A stretch of 64,000 nucleotides of DNA from Paenibacillus sp. G2S3. Its GTDB lineage: Bacteria; Bacillota; Bacilli; Paenibacillales; Paenibacillaceae. The stretch covers positions 5,022,001-5,086,000 of the forward strand of contig NZ_CP126095.1 of NCBI RefSeq assembly GCF_030123105.1, in the 5' to 3' direction. Both the position numbers and the translations under genes were made by a program. Of this stretch, positions 54,257 through 64,000 are shown piece after piece; position 1 is the first letter of the stretch, and each line of letters starts with the position of its first letter. The notes beneath the pieces are model-generated. The model searched no databases, was not told the DNA's origin, and saw only the letters and a program-made list of their open reading frames with translations.

Positions 54257-55519
54257 TTATATAAACTCGCTGAACATGTTCTTTAGACGCTCGACAAATC
54301 CGGTCTTCTGAACCGTTTCCTGATTTGGAGAAGCGTTCTGCTTACTCCGGTTGACCGTCTTTTTGTTGCTGCTTCCACCACTGCTTCTTCCACGGAAGCT
54401 ACGGACAACATTATGCAGGATACCAACGCCTCCGGTAAACCCAGGGTCCCGTACACCGATATAATCTGGTACAGCGATGCGTACAGATGCGGCCAGCTCA
54501 GTCTGAGCCGCTTTTAATACGCCAGGCATCGAGACAGTTCCACCCGTTAGTATATAACCTCCAGGTAGTTCACTGTAACCAAGCCGTTTCACTTCCTGCT
54601 TAATCAGATGGAATATTTCTTGTACCCGTGGTTCGATAATTGCCGCTAAATCCTCTTGGTTAAATTCCTTCTCCACGTTACTGCCAATACGCAGTACTTT
54701 GAAGACAACGTCAGAGGCTGCATCATCAATCCACGCACAACCATACTTCAGCTTCACTTTCTCCGCTTGATCAGTAAGTGTACGTAGTCCGTATGCAATG
54801 TCATTAGTTACAAATTCTCCTCCGATCGGAATCGTGGAGGTTGCACAAAGGGAACTTTCTTCGTATATGGCTATCGTTGTCGACCCGGCACCGATATCAA
54901 CCAGAACAGATCCCATCGATTTCTCGTCCTTGGATAGCGCCAATCCACCAGCACCAAGAGACATCAGCACAAGATCCTTCACTTTCAGCCCTGATTTCTC
55001 AACACAGCGTAGTAGATTATGTATTGGCGTCTTAGCACCCGTAACGATGGTTGCGTCCACTTCTAGACGAACACCAATCATCCCGCGCGGGTCCTGAATA
55101 CCTTCGAGACCATCGACGATAAATTGTTTAGGTACAACATCAATCACTTCACGCTCCGGAGGCATAGCAATGACTTCCGCAGCTTTAATAACGCGATCGA
55201 TATCATCCTCACCGATTTCACGATCCTCATTCTGAACGGCCACGACACCGTGGCTGGATTGCAGGCCAATATGATTACCGGAAATGCCTACATAAACCTC
55301 TGATATTTGAATACCCACCATCTGCTCTGCATGATCTATAGCACTTTTGATCGATTGCACAGTTTGGTCGATATCTACAATCGCGCCTTTACGTATTCCT
55401 TCCGAATCAGCAGATCCAACGCCAATAATATTAAAGGTTCCATTGGTAACTTCCCCAATTATTGCCCGAACTTTGGATGTACCGATGTCCAAACTAACAA
55501 TGATGTCATTGTTGCTCAA
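54257..55519 (-). CDS. ftsA: Cell division protein FtsA
   Basis: 420 residues, actin-like fold: [17 protein letters not shown] near 9-25, [17 protein letters not shown] near 207, [14 protein letters not shown] near 331. C-terminal amphipathic helix [12 protein letters not shown] anchors the Z ring to the membrane. TTG start with AGGAGG eleven bases upstream, a little far. Confidence 0.95.
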   Translation of the reverse strand: MSNNDIIVSLDIGTSKVRAIIGEVTNGTFNIIGVGSADSEGIRKGAIVDIDQTVQSIKSAIDHAEQMVGIQISEVYVGISGNHIGLQSSHGVVAVQNEDREIGEDDIDRVIKAAEVIAMPPEREVIDVVPKQFIVDGLEGIQDPRGMIGVRLEVDATIVTGAKTPIHNLLRCVEKSGLKVKDLVLMSLGAGGLALSKDEKSMGSVLVDIGAGSTTIAIYEESSLCATSTIPIGGEFVTNDIAYGLRTLTDQAEKVKLKYGCAWIDDAASDVVFKVLRIGSNVEKEFNQEDLAAIIEPRVQEIFHLIKQEVKRLGYSELPGGYILTGGTVSMPGVLKAAQTELAASVRIAVPDYIGVRDPGFTGGVGILHNVVRSFRGRSSGGSSNKKTVNRSKQNASPNQETVQKTGFVERLKNMFSEFI

Positions 55520-55864
55520 GTCCTATGGCACCTCCTGTTATAATCGAAATAATTTGCATAATCTTATCCCGGTCCCGGGAAACTTCTCTGTACATATTCA
55601 ACATACCTAACCCTTTCCCTCTTTTTTCTACAAATTTTTTGAACGGAATAATATTCCAACATCCCCAAATGTGAATAGTTAATCATAATTTTTTATAAGA
55701 ATGATGATTATCACAAGAAATATAAGCCTTTTCTGGTTATAACTAACCATATATAGGATTATATTTCAAAAAAATCGAAGAAAAAAGAGGGATATAGCTT
55801 CTTGCCCGTAAATCCGATTGTAGCATTTTTTCAACTCTATTAGTAGGGACTATTGACCTCTACT
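55520..55864. other. Intergenic region upstream of ftsA
   Basis: 345 AT-rich bases. It must hold the ftsAZ promoters. A GAAATATAATCCTATATATGG stretch on the minus strand is -10-like, but I cannot define full promoters. No gene seen. Confidence 0.3.
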
Positions 55865-56635
55865 CTACTCTTGCACATCTTTTTGCTCTTCGCTCTTTTG
55901 CTCATCACTTTCGACCTGAAAAGGAACATACGAATCGGCTTCGAGCATCGTGATAAGTCCAGGCTCCTTAGTCTCTGTTACCTGATTCAAATAGGCAACC
56001 TTGCTCTTCAATAATGAGATGGATGTAACCACCTCGAAACGAGATCTAGTATAGAGCTTGATACGGTCTGGAAATGACAAGGTTGGTGAGGGAACAATCT
56101 CAGAGATATCACTTGTCAATTCATTAGAAATACTTCCAAGCGTTTGACATAGGATAGCCTTATTAGGATCAGCTGGATCCCAATTGGTTAATATAGGTTT
56201 CTCTACAGCAATACCAGTCTCATTAACAGACACCGCTGCTCCACTCGACAGAATCGCCTTCAAGGCACCACCCTGTTCCAGTTCATAAGCCACCGCAGGG
56301 AATTCTTCAATTTTCACTGTGATTACCCCGGGAAAATCCTTCTTCACGGTCACGCTCTTAACCGTCTTAAGCTCCAACAGAGATTGTTCCACAGACTTCG
56401 TAGAAACGGCAAAGAATTGTCCGCCTATATGAATTCCACTTTGCGAGAGTAATTCTTCACTAGTAGAATACTTGCTTCCCTGAAAATCTATCACTGTAAT
56501 GTGACTAACAGACGATCTGAAAAAAATCACAGCAAGAAGCGCAGTGAACAATAACAGCAAGATCGCCGTAATTTTACGGCTCATTTTTTTCTTAGGCTTG
56601 TCCTCTTTAAGAAGAGGTAATCGGGTTGTTGTCAT
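55865..56635 (-). CDS. divIB: Cell division protein DivIB/FtsQ
   Basis: 256 residues: short basic cytoplasmic head (DKPKKKMSRK), one membrane helix near 21-42 (ITAILLLLFTALLAVIFF), POTRA domain (VSHITVIDFQGSKYSTSEEL) and beta domain. Ends with an acidic QKSEEQKDVQE tail. Part of the FtsQ-L-B divisome complex. Begins 64 bases after murA, across a strong hairpin. Confidence 0.9.
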   Translation of the reverse strand: MTTTRLPLLKEDKPKKKMSRKITAILLLLFTALLAVIFFRSSVSHITVIDFQGSKYSTSEELLSQSGIHIGGQFFAVSTKSVEQSLLELKTVKSVTVKKDFPGVITVKIEEFPAVAYELEQGGALKAILSSGAAVSVNETGIAVEKPILTNWDPADPNKAILCQTLGSISNELTSDISEIVPSPTLSFPDRIKLYTRSRFEVVTSISLLKSKVAYLNQVTETKEPGLITMLEADSYVPFQVESDEQKSEEQKDVQE

Positions 56636-56656
56636 TCTCTTATCTCCGTAATAAGG

Positions 56657-56693
56657 CCCTGTCTCCTTCTTTGGTAGAGCTGAAGGAGACAGG
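56657..56693 (-). terminator. Hairpin between murA and divIB
   Basis: CCCTGTCTCCTTC / GAAGGAGACAGGG, a 13-bp perfect stem with a loop of 11 bases, followed by CCTTATTACG rather than a T run on the minus strand. Possible partial terminator or mRNA processing site. Confidence 0.5.
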
Positions 56694-56698
56694 GAGCT

Positions 56699-57982
56699 TT
56701 AATTGGCCAAATCAAGTGGATCCGGTACGGGTACCTTGCGGCTTATACGCGCGCCAAGCTTCTGAAACAGCATCTCTATTCCATCATACCCACGGTCAAT
56801 GTGGTGTGCTTGCTCAACGACTGTAGTCCCTTGTGCAGCGAGTCCAGCAATAACCAGTGCCGCACCAGCCCGCAAGTCAGTAGCTTCCACAGTAGCACCA
56901 TACAATCTCTGAACGCCGCGAATAAACGCACGATTCAAATCGATAGAAATATCAGCGCCCATCCGGGCCATTTCTTCAACATGCTTGAATCGTCCCTCAA
57001 ACACCGTCTCCTTGATTACACTGAAGCCATCAGCGAGAGACAACAGCACCATGACCTGAGATTGCAGATCCGTTGGGAAAGAAGGATAAGGAGAAGTCAC
57101 AATTCTCTCAACAGCACGAGGACGCCCCATACAACTGATATTAATTATATCATTGCACACTGTGATTTGAACACCAGCCCGCTTGAGCACATGAATAAGC
57201 GAAGTCAGATGCCCCGCGTTAGCATGTGTCAAAGTCACATTCCCTCGTGTAGCTGCCGCAGCAATCATTACGGTTCCAGCTACAATCCGATCAGGTATCA
57301 CCTCGTACGTACAGGGATGTAGGTTTTTCACCCCTTGAATCGTGATGGTGTCCGTACCTGCACCGATAATCTGAGCACCCATACTATTCAAAAATTGCTG
57401 AAGGTCCTGTATCTCCGGCTCTCTCGCTGCCCCCGATATCGTTGTTGTTCCCTCTGCCTTTGCGGCAGCCATCATAATATTCTCCGTTGCTCCTACACTT
57501 GGATAGTCGAGATGAATATCACTCCCGATAAGTTTAGAACCCCGACAGAATATTCTTCCGTTGCTCTCCTCGATCTCCGCCCCTAACGCCTTAAGTCCCT
57601 GTAGATGAAGATCGATTTTACGCTCTCCGATCGCACAGCCCCCAGGCTGATAGATCGTTACCTCTCCAAATCTGGATAACAGCGGTCCCATTAGAAAAAT
57701 GGAAGATCTCATTTGCCGCATTAAATCCTCAGGAATATGAGATGTTTCCACGGCAGACGTATCTATCGTCACCGTATCCTCTTGATGCACGCACCTGCAG
57801 CCCAGCCGATCTAGGATGTCTAGCATAGTCTCGATGTCCAGCAGCTTCGGCACATTATGCAGTGAGTGAACTCCTTCGGCCAGCAGGCTTGCCGCTAGAA
57901 TCGGCAGCGCCGCATTTTTTGCTCCATGGATACGAATGGTGCCTGACAGGGGACTTCCACCCTCAATCACCAATTTGTCCAA
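56699..57982 (-). CDS. murA: UDP-N-acetylglucosamine 1-carboxyvinyltransferase
   Basis: First committed step of peptidoglycan synthesis: adds enolpyruvate to UDP-GlcNAc. 427 residues; catalytic Cys in QPGGCAIGERKIDLH near 118 (the fosfomycin target), start-region GAKNAALPILAASLLAEG. TTG start seven bases after GGAGG. It stands where B. subtilis has murB. Confidence 0.95.
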   Translation of the reverse strand: MDKLVIEGGSPLSGTIRIHGAKNAALPILAASLLAEGVHSLHNVPKLLDIETMLDILDRLGCRCVHQEDTVTIDTSAVETSHIPEDLMRQMRSSIFLMGPLLSRFGEVTIYQPGGCAIGERKIDLHLQGLKALGAEIEESNGRIFCRGSKLIGSDIHLDYPSVGATENIMMAAAKAEGTTTISGAAREPEIQDLQQFLNSMGAQIIGAGTDTITIQGVKNLHPCTYEVIPDRIVAGTVMIAAAATRGNVTLTHANAGHLTSLIHVLKRAGVQITVCNDIINISCMGRPRAVERIVTSPYPSFPTDLQSQVMVLLSLADGFSVIKETVFEGRFKHVEEMARMGADISIDLNRAFIRGVQRLYGATVEATDLRAGAALVIAGLAAQGTTVVEQAHHIDRGYDGIEMLFQKLGARISRKVPVPDPLDLAN

Positions 57983-58190
57983 TGTATCACCTCCGAGATT
58001 ACCGCTCACCCACCACAAACACTTCCGTTACAAGCTCATATGAAATGTACAAGAATATCCTGCACTACATCTCAGGTTAGGAAGTGTCCTGGGTGATTGT
58101 CACGATTATAGGATTATCCTATGTTCGTTCCTCCAAGTGTGTGACAGAGAGCTGCCAATAAGGAAAACCCATATAGAAAACGATGATATC

Positions 58191-59303
58191 TTAAGACTTC
58201 TTAGCCGCAAGTCTTCGGAGCTCGCTTGTAATTACTGCGGCAGAATCTCTTTTGCCGAGTCGCTTGGAAGCCTCAGACATCTGCTGACGTACTGCTTCAG
58301 TTCCGATGATTTTTTGAACCGCCTCATAAAGAGCCGTGCCGTTTAAATCTTTCTCAAGCAGTACCACAGCAGCGCCTTCACGTTCCAACTGTCTTGCATT
58401 CGCCTCCTGATGGTTATTCGTCACATTAGGAGATGGAATGAGTACAGAGGGAATACCCAGCGCTGTAATCTCAGCGAGAAAGGATGCTCCCGCCCGGTTT
58501 ACGATCAAGGAGGTACAAGCCAACACCTCTGGCATATTATGAACATAAGGAAGGACATGCAACCAGTTTGGTAAGCTACCCAGCTTTTGACGCAATTCCG
58601 CCCGAGTCTCTTCGAAATAGGGTTCACCTGTAACATATACATAATGAACACCATTACCCTTACCCACTTTTGGAGCCATTTCAATCATGGCTCTATTAAT
58701 AGCCTTAGCTCCCTGGCTGCCGCCAACCACCAAAACAACAGTACTGCCATCCGAAATACCCAGCGATGCGAATCCACGTTGTGGACTTGCTGTAGTAACT
58801 GTTGTAGCTCGTGGATTACCAGTATAGATCACATTTTTGCTACCCGGAAAAGAGGATTCTGTACCTTCAAAGCTTACGGCAACTGTACTCGCATAACGAC
58901 TCAGAAAGCGATTCGTTAGACCTGGTATAGCATTTTGTTCATGGATCAAAGTAGGAATGCCCAAACGGGATGCAGCATAAACGACTGGACCACACACATA
59001 ACCGCCTGTTCCAATCACAACATCTGGCTTGAATTCTCTTAACATTTCTTTGGAAGCCTTAACACCCTTCAAGAAACGCATTACGGTCTTGACGTTGTCT
59101 ATGGATAGCTTGCGCCGAAAACCAGTGATGTCGATAGATTTGAAAGGGATATTTTCTTGGGGAACAAGCTTGCTCTCTAAGCCGCGCGTTCCACCAATAT
59201 ACAGGAAGGTAGATTTGCTATCTTCCAACTCCATTTGCCTAGCGACAGCGACCGCAGGATAAATATGTCCACCCGTGCCTCCGCCGCTTAATACGATACG
59301 CAT
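58191..59303 (-). CDS. murG: Undecaprenyl-PP-MurNAc-pentapeptide N-acetylglucosaminyltransferase
   Basis: Makes lipid II from lipid I at the inner face of the membrane. 370 residues, GT-B fold: GGGTGGHIYPAVAVARQ near 7-23, VIGTGGYVCGP, HEQNAIPGLTNR, and the UDP-GlcNAc site VVGGSQGAKAINRA with NRAGASFLAEI. ATG at 59303 follows GAGGTG; spoVE ends five bases upstream. Confidence 0.96.
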   Translation of the reverse strand: MRIVLSGGGTGGHIYPAVAVARQMELEDSKSTFLYIGGTRGLESKLVPQENIPFKSIDITGFRRKLSIDNVKTVMRFLKGVKASKEMLREFKPDVVIGTGGYVCGPVVYAASRLGIPTLIHEQNAIPGLTNRFLSRYASTVAVSFEGTESSFPGSKNVIYTGNPRATTVTTASPQRGFASLGISDGSTVVLVVGGSQGAKAINRAMIEMAPKVGKGNGVHYVYVTGEPYFEETRAELRQKLGSLPNWLHVLPYVHNMPEVLACTSLIVNRAGASFLAEITALGIPSVLIPSPNVTNNHQEANARQLEREGAAVVLLEKDLNGTALYEAVQKIIGTEAVRQQMSEASKRLGKRDSAAVITSELRRLAAKKS

Positions 59304-59308
59304 CTCTT

Positions 59309-60406
59309 TCACCTCGCAAAACGGGATAAGTTCAATAGAATGCCAAGGGATGTCAGCATCAGTGTAAGTGAAGATCCGCCATAGCTAATCAGAGGAAGCG
59401 TGATGCCCGTTACAGGCATTAGACCGATAACAACACCAATATTAATAATGACTTGTACAGCCACCATACAGACGATGCCAACGGCCAGATAGCTTCCAAA
59501 ACGGTCAGGCAGACTCATCGCCACCTTCATCCCGCGCCAGATTAATATAAGAAATAGGATCAACACAGCCAAACCACCGATAAACCCCAGCTCCTCGGCC
59601 AATATAGAAAAAATAAAATCTGTTTGTGGCTCAGGTACATAACTGTACTTCTGCCGACTCATACCTAATCCAAGACCACCGAGCCCCCCAGGACCGATCG
59701 CATATAGCGACTGAATAATCTGGTAGCCTGCACCAAGGGGATCGGACCAAGGATCAAGAAAAGCGGTAATCCGCTGCAACCGGTAAGGCGCTGCTGCAAT
59801 CAAAGCAACAAACCCTGCCGCTCCAGCTACTCCAAGTGAAAGTAAATGCTTCATTCTTGCCCCTGCTGTGAAGACCATCATCAAGGCTGCACCAAACATG
59901 ACGGTGCCTGTACCCAAATCCGGCTGAAGCATGATCAGCGCGAAGGCTGACCCAATGAGCGCAAGTGGTGGGAGCAAGCCGCGTGTGAAGGAAGTGATGT
60001 CGTATTCCTCTTTTCCTAGCCAATTGGCTAAGAATAGAATCATCCCCATCTTCATGAATTCGGAAGGCTGAATCCCGAAGGAGCTAATTCCTAGCCAGCT
60101 GCGCGCTCCCCCGCGTACTACACCAATACCAGGGATAAGCACAATAACAAGTAAGAAAAAGCAGATCAGAAGCGCAGGCTTAGCCAGCTTTTTCAGCACC
60201 CTGTAATCGGTATTCGCCGTAACGAACATTGCGACTAGTCCTAGTCCTGCAAACAAAAGCTGTCTTTTTACAAAGTAAAACGAATCTCCATAATTGCGGA
60301 AGCCCAATACGGACCCGGCGCTGTATACCATCACCATGCCGATCACCAGCAAAGATAGAATAGGAATCAGCAACCAAATATCGGGAGCATGACGAGTTTT
60401 GTTCAT
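59309..60406 (-). CDS. spoVE: SEDS-family lipid II polymerase SpoVE/FtsW
   Basis: 365 residues with about ten membrane helices; SEDS signature GGARSWLGISSFGIQPSEFM and the C-terminal VIGLMPVTGITLPLISYGGS SLTL region. Polymerises lipid II glycan together with a class B PBP. Length and location between murD and murG match spoVE; ftsW is the alternative name. Confidence 0.92.
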   Translation of the reverse strand: MNKTRHAPDIWLLIPILSLLVIGMVMVYSAGSVLGFRNYGDSFYFVKRQLLFAGLGLVAMFVTANTDYRVLKKLAKPALLICFFLLVIVLIPGIGVVRGGARSWLGISSFGIQPSEFMKMGMILFLANWLGKEEYDITSFTRGLLPPLALIGSAFALIMLQPDLGTGTVMFGAALMMVFTAGARMKHLLSLGVAGAAGFVALIAAAPYRLQRITAFLDPWSDPLGAGYQIIQSLYAIGPGGLGGLGLGMSRQKYSYVPEPQTDFIFSILAEELGFIGGLAVLILFLILIWRGMKVAMSLPDRFGSYLAVGIVCMVAVQVIINIGVVIGLMPVTGITLPLISYGGSSLTLMLTSLGILLNLSRFAR

Positions 60407-60460
60407 CAGGAGCACACCTCTTGCATCCGTAGTAGGGATGGGGCTTATCCACCCCCCTAC

Positions 60461-61882
60461 TTAAAGGTTATGCACCGCCTCTTTAAAAATACGCCCGCGC
60501 TCTTCATAGGATGTAAACATATCCCAACTTGCACAGGCAGGAGACAAGAGAACGATATCTCCTTCTTCCGCCAGAGCGGAGGCTTCCTGCACAGCTTGTT
60601 CAAGCACGGCGGCGGCACTCTCCCCATTATCGACGGAGATAATCTGCTTTAATCCTGCCAGCTGCGCTACATTCATTAGCTTGTCCTTAGTTTCCCCTAA
60701 CGCCACTAGCGCTTTAACACGACCGCTCAGGATAGGCAACAGCTCCAAATAATCGGAGCCACGGTCTAATCCGCCAGCGATCAGCACTACGGGGCGCTGG
60801 AAGGACGTTAATGCCATAATCGTCGCTTTGGAGTTGGTTGCTTTGGAGTTATTATAATATGTGGCTCCAGCCTTATCAGCTACATACTCCAGCCGGTGCT
60901 CCACACCGCGAAACGAAGCAAGCACTTCACCCAATAAAGAAGGGTCTGCTCCGGCAGCAATGGCAATTCCACATGCAGCCATTGCATTTTCCAGATTGAA
61001 ACGTCCCGGAAGGCCAATGGAATCTACATCAGCAATGATGGTTTCTTGGACTGCAGATTCACGATAGATAATGTGGCGCTTCAGATCGTCGTCTTGACCC
61101 GTAATATAGGATGGGCTAACAAACACACCATAAGTGAGCTCCTCAGACATAGAAAACGGAAGAATAGAAGCCTTCATATACGGCACAAGTTCCCGGCAGA
61201 AAGGATCGTCCCAGTTCAGCACAGCCGTATCCGTGGCTACTTGATTGGCGAACAGCTTTGCTTTGGAATCGACATAATCCTTCATGCTCCCATGATAATC
61301 TAGATGGGTCTCCGCAATATTCAACAAACAACCTACTTTAGGGCGGAAAGTCTCCGTACCTTTGAGTTGGAAGCTGCTGAGTTCGACCACCATCCAGTTA
61401 TCCTTTGTAGCTTCTTGCGCAGCCTCACAAAGAGGCGTGCCAATATTACCTGCAACAATCGGATTCATGCCTGCAGCATCTAGCATTCGGCCTACCCAGG
61501 TCGTCGTTGTCGTCTTGCCGTTAGACCCCGTGATACCAATCATCGGCGCTGCACAAAGACGGTAAGCAACTTCTACCTCTGTAACTACTTCAATGCCAAG
61601 CTCAAGAGCCTTTTGCACAGGAGGCGCGGAATAAGGAATACCAGGGTTCTTAATGACCAGACTTACACCTTCATGAATCAGTCCATCCGGATGTCCACCG
61701 CATATAACACAAATTCCCAAAGATTCCAATTCGGAAGCTTCGGGACTTTGATCTCTTTCCTTTTTATCGTTGACCGTAACTACTGCGCCTCGATCATGCA
61801 TCACTTTAGCAACCTGGACACCGCTTTTTGCGAGCCCAAGAACCACAACTTCTTCACCACGGTACATATCTGGATGTTTCAT
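60461..61882 (-). CDS. murD: UDP-N-acetylmuramoyl-L-alanine--D-glutamate ligase
   Basis: Adds D-Glu to UDP-MurNAc-L-Ala. 473 residues; ATP loop GITGSNGKTTTTTWVG near 114-129, LNIAETHLDYHGSMKDY, and C-terminal VLIAGGLDRGSDYLEL. ATG; ends 54 bases before spoVE. Confidence 0.96.
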   Translation of the reverse strand: MKHPDMYRGEEVVVLGLAKSGVQVAKVMHDRGAVVTVNDKKERDQSPEASELESLGICVICGGHPDGLIHEGVSLVIKNPGIPYSAPPVQKALELGIEVVTEVEVAYRLCAAPMIGITGSNGKTTTTTWVGRMLDAAGMNPIVAGNIGTPLCEAAQEATKDNWMVVELSSFQLKGTETFRPKVGCLLNIAETHLDYHGSMKDYVDSKAKLFANQVATDTAVLNWDDPFCRELVPYMKASILPFSMSEELTYGVFVSPSYITGQDDDLKRHIIYRESAVQETIIADVDSIGLPGRFNLENAMAACGIAIAAGADPSLLGEVLASFRGVEHRLEYVADKAGATYYNNSKATNSKATIMALTSFQRPVVLIAGGLDRGSDYLELLPILSGRVKALVALGETKDKLMNVAQLAGLKQIISVDNGESAAAVLEQAVQEASALAEEGDIVLLSPACASWDMFTSYEERGRIFKEAVHNL

Positions 61883-61885
61883 TTG

Positions 61886-62851
61886 CTACAACCCCTTGCT
61901 AATAAATAGTCCAACAGCGGCTAATACCAAGCTTACCGCCCAGAACGAAATTACCACTCGCCATTCCGACCAGCCACCAAGTTCAAAATGATGGTGAATC
62001 GGGCTCATTCTGAATACACGTTTGCCACGGGTTTTGAAAGAAACCACCTGTATCACGACAGATAACATCTCCACCACAAACACACCGCCAATGATAAGAA
62101 ACAGCAGTTCGCTCTTTGTGACAATAGCAATTGCACCTATCGCACCGCCAATACCAAATGAACCGGTATCTCCCATGAACACCTTAGCAGGATGGGCATT
62201 AAAGACCAGAAATCCAAGAACGGCCCCGATCATTGCCGCTGCACACACTCCAGCTGCAATTGAGGTTGCCTGCATCGCTACAACAGCATAAGCCGCCAAA
62301 GCAATCGCACTTACACCAGACAGCAAACCATCTACTCCATCGGTAAAGTTAACGGCATTCGTTACTGCCATCATCATAATAATAATGAATGGATAGTAGA
62401 AAAAGCCGCCCCAGTCGAAGCTAAAATCAGTACCTGGAACGCTGATACTTGTGCTATGTCCAGCAGAAATCAGCAGACCGCACATCACAGCTCCTACCAA
62501 CAGCTGCCCGAACAATTTTTGACGCGCTGTAAGGCCCAAAGAACGCTTGAATACGATTTTGATATAATCATCCAAAAATCCGATCAGTCCAAAACCAAGC
62601 GTAGCCACTAGTAGTACGTAAAAATCGTTATTCACTACGGAAAATTTCAGATAAGCCAATGTAAAAGCCACGATGATCACGATACCGCCCATTGTCGGCG
62701 TTCCCGCTTTCTTCAAATGGGATTGCGGTCCGTCATCTCGCACCTGCTGTCCGAATTTCATCCTGCGCAGTAGCGGAATGAAGAGCGGAGCGGCAATGAC
62801 CGCAAGGATAAAGGAAACAGCAATAGTCAATAACAATAGTTGATAATCCAT
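61886..62851 (-). CDS. mraY: Phospho-N-acetylmuramoyl-pentapeptide-transferase
   Basis: Transfers phospho-MurNAc-pentapeptide to undecaprenyl phosphate, giving lipid I. 321 residues, about ten membrane helices. Catalytic Asp cluster FLDDYIKIVFKRSLGL and NAVNFTDGVDGLLSGVSAIA; C-terminal MSPIHHHFELGGWSEWRVV. Three bases before murD. Confidence 0.96.
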   Translation of the reverse strand: MDYQLLLLTIAVSFILAVIAAPLFIPLLRRMKFGQQVRDDGPQSHLKKAGTPTMGGIVIIVAFTLAYLKFSVVNNDFYVLLVATLGFGLIGFLDDYIKIVFKRSLGLTARQKLFGQLLVGAVMCGLLISAGHSTSISVPGTDFSFDWGGFFYYPFIIIMMMAVTNAVNFTDGVDGLLSGVSAIALAAYAVVAMQATSIAAGVCAAAMIGAVLGFLVFNAHPAKVFMGDTGSFGIGGAIGAIAIVTKSELLFLIIGGVFVVEMLSVVIQVVSFKTRGKRVFRMSPIHHHFELGGWSEWRVVISFWAVSLVLAAVGLFISKGL

Positions 62852-62872
62852 GGGTGCACCCCCTCCATTTAT

Positions 62873-64000
62873 TTAGGTCTCTTTAATCTCTTTATTAAGG
62901 CTCTGAAGCACTTCTTCAAGCCTCATCCCTCTAGATCCTTTGAACAGTACAATATCCTTGGAACTGCATTGCTCGATAAGGACGGCTGTTAATTCTGACT
63001 TATCCGTAAAAGCCAGCACACGCTCGTTTCCGAATCTTTCTTTTGCGGCCTCTGCAATATGGACTGACAATGGACCATAGGTATATACAAAATCAGTCAC
63101 TGCGGGATCTAGGTAGTAGCCTATTTCTTTATGAAACTCTATTTCATCCGGCCCAAGTTCCAGCATGTCCCCCAGTACTGCGATTTTTTTGCCACTGCAT
63201 TTCATAGTTTGAAGCACATCAATGGCCGCCTTCATAGAAGTCGGACTGGCATTATAAGCATCATTCAAAAGAGTAAGCCCAGAAGAAGTCCGAATCACTT
63301 CAATCCGCATGCCCGTCAACTTAAGCTTACTTAACCCATTCTCAACATTTTGTTCTGTAATCCCAAAATGGCGAGCAACCGCTAGTGCAGCCAACGCGTT
63401 AACAACGTTATGCTGGCCTGGCAGCGGTAATGTAAAAGCATGTTCCTTATGAAGGTTAGACGTAAACGTCATACCACCACTATGGGACATCATCCCTGTC
63501 GGATAATCATCATTATCCCCGTTCAGACCAAAACGGAAGGATACCATCCCCTCCGGAGCCTCAAAAGCGGACTCTTGCATTACCTCAGTCAGCAGCGGTT
63601 CATCACCGTTAAAAATTAGCAGTCCACCTGGCTTCAGCCCTTCGACTATTTCCAGCTTGGCACGAGCGATTTCTTTGCGGGATCCCAGTTGCAGTAAATG
63701 CGACTCTCCTACATTTGTAATGACTGCAACATCTGGTGCAGCCAAAGAAGCCAGCAGAGCAATTTCTCCCCGCGAGCTCATTCCCATTTCAAGAACAGCG
63801 ATCTCTGTATCTTCGGTCATGGATAGAATCGTGAGCGGAAGACCAATATGATTATTGAAGTTTCCCTCTGTCTTATGCACCCTGTACTGCATTTCAAGCA
63901 AGGCCATAATGATATCCTTTGTCGTTGTTTTTCCGTTGCTGCCCGTAACAGCGACAACCTTCGGAGCAACCTCATTCAAATACGCAGCGGACAGCTTCTG
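62873..64000 (-). CDS. murF: UDP-MurNAc-tripeptide--D-Ala-D-Ala ligase (partial at window end)
   Basis: Last cytoplasmic precursor step, adding D-Ala-D-Ala. The central ATP domain VVAVTGSNGKTTTKDIIMAL and the C-terminal domain (LLNDAYNASPTSMKAAIDVL, VLGDMLELG) are present. The N-terminal domain of about 100 residues lies beyond base 64000: the frame stays open to the edge and the first start-like codon (TTG at 63979) is internal. Confidence 0.95.
   Translation of the reverse strand, partial: QKLSAAYLNEVAPKVVAVTGSNGKTTTKDIIMALLEMQYRVHKTEGNFNNHIGLPLTILSMTEDTEIAVLEMGMSSRGEIALLASLAAPDVAVITNVGESHLLQLGSRKEIARAKLEIVEGLKPGGLLIFNGDEPLLTEVMQESAFEAPEGMVSFRFGLNGDNDDYPTGMMSHSGGMTFTSNLHKEHAFTLPLPGQHNVVNALAALAVARHFGITEQNVENGLSKLKLTGMRIEVIRTSSGLTLLNDAYNASPTSMKAAIDVLQTMKCSGKKIAVLGDMLELGPDEIEFHKEIGYYLDPAVTDFVYTYGPLSVHIAEAAKERFGNERVLAFTDKSELTAVLIEQCSSKDIVLFKGSRGMRLEEVLQSLNKEIKET

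Noticed and set aside
53144..55610. Plus-strand frames opposite ftsZ and ftsA
   Set aside because: Antisense shadows; no ribosome binding sites or recognisable protein features.

Overview
The window looks like a Paenibacillus-type chromosome (Firmicutes, endospore former). The evidence is the gene order of the division and sporulation block (murF-mraY-murD-spoVE-murG-murA-divIB-ftsA-ftsZ-spoIIGA-sigE-sigG-ymxH-pgeF-yggS-sepF-ylmG-ylmH-divIVA-ileS, then lspA, an rluD-type gene and the pyr operon), which follows Bacillus subtilis closely but has murA where B. subtilis has murB. AGGAGG-type ribosome binding sites, frequent TTG/GTG starts, small YjcZ and YjfB proteins and a PyrR attenuator point the same way. 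No database search was possible; all calls come from reading the sequence.

Layout. 1-4.1 kb: a sugar locus with a GH31 glycosidase (5' end outside the window), a Gfo/Idh/MocA oxidoreductase and a LacI-type regulator that seems to use an ATT start codon. 4.2-17.7 kb: an accessory stretch with a membrane diguanylate cyclase, tRNA-Leu, wall or lysin-like enzymes, lipoproteins, a YolD protein under a LexA box, a GH26 mannanase with PA14, a cytidine deaminase-like protein, NucB nuclease, several small sporulation or membrane proteins, an ImmA/IrrE protease, an ECF sigma/anti-sigma pair and a DUF2798 protein.

18.0-24.7 kb: a decayed element, most likely a cryptic prophage, bounded by a partial and a complete copy of tRNA-Ile(CAT). 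Inside are broken holin, amidase and tyrosine-integrase genes, three YjcZ paralogues, a membrane-anchored Mrr-like nuclease, two GNAT acetyltransferases, a lipoprotein broken at a run of seven G, and an unknown secreted-looking protein. Recurrent terminator-like hairpins separate the genes. tRNA-Ile and tRNA-fMet follow.

24.9-36.4 kb: a small protein, an orphan solute-binding protein, then the pyrimidine operon pyrR-pyrB-pyrC-carA-carB-pyrF-pyrE (minus strand) with a clear promoter and a PyrR-binding attenuator. pyrP, pyrK and pyrD are not in it. 36.7-41.6 kb: dapL (lysine/peptidoglycan diaminopimelate), an RluD-family synthase overlapping lspA, a YteA/DksA-like regulator and two small unknowns.

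41.7-64 kb (all minus strand): a long type-2-like ileS under a T-box, divIVA and the ylm genes, the sporulation sigma factors with the SpoIIGA protease, ftsZ/ftsA, divIB, and the wall-precursor genes, ending in a murF cut by the window edge. Together this block supplies peptidoglycan precursors, the divisome and the mother-cell/forespore sigma cascade. The novelty is concentrated in the 18-24.7 kb element, the ATT start, the GC-rich insert in the ileS leader and several decayed pieces, rather than in one intact new system.
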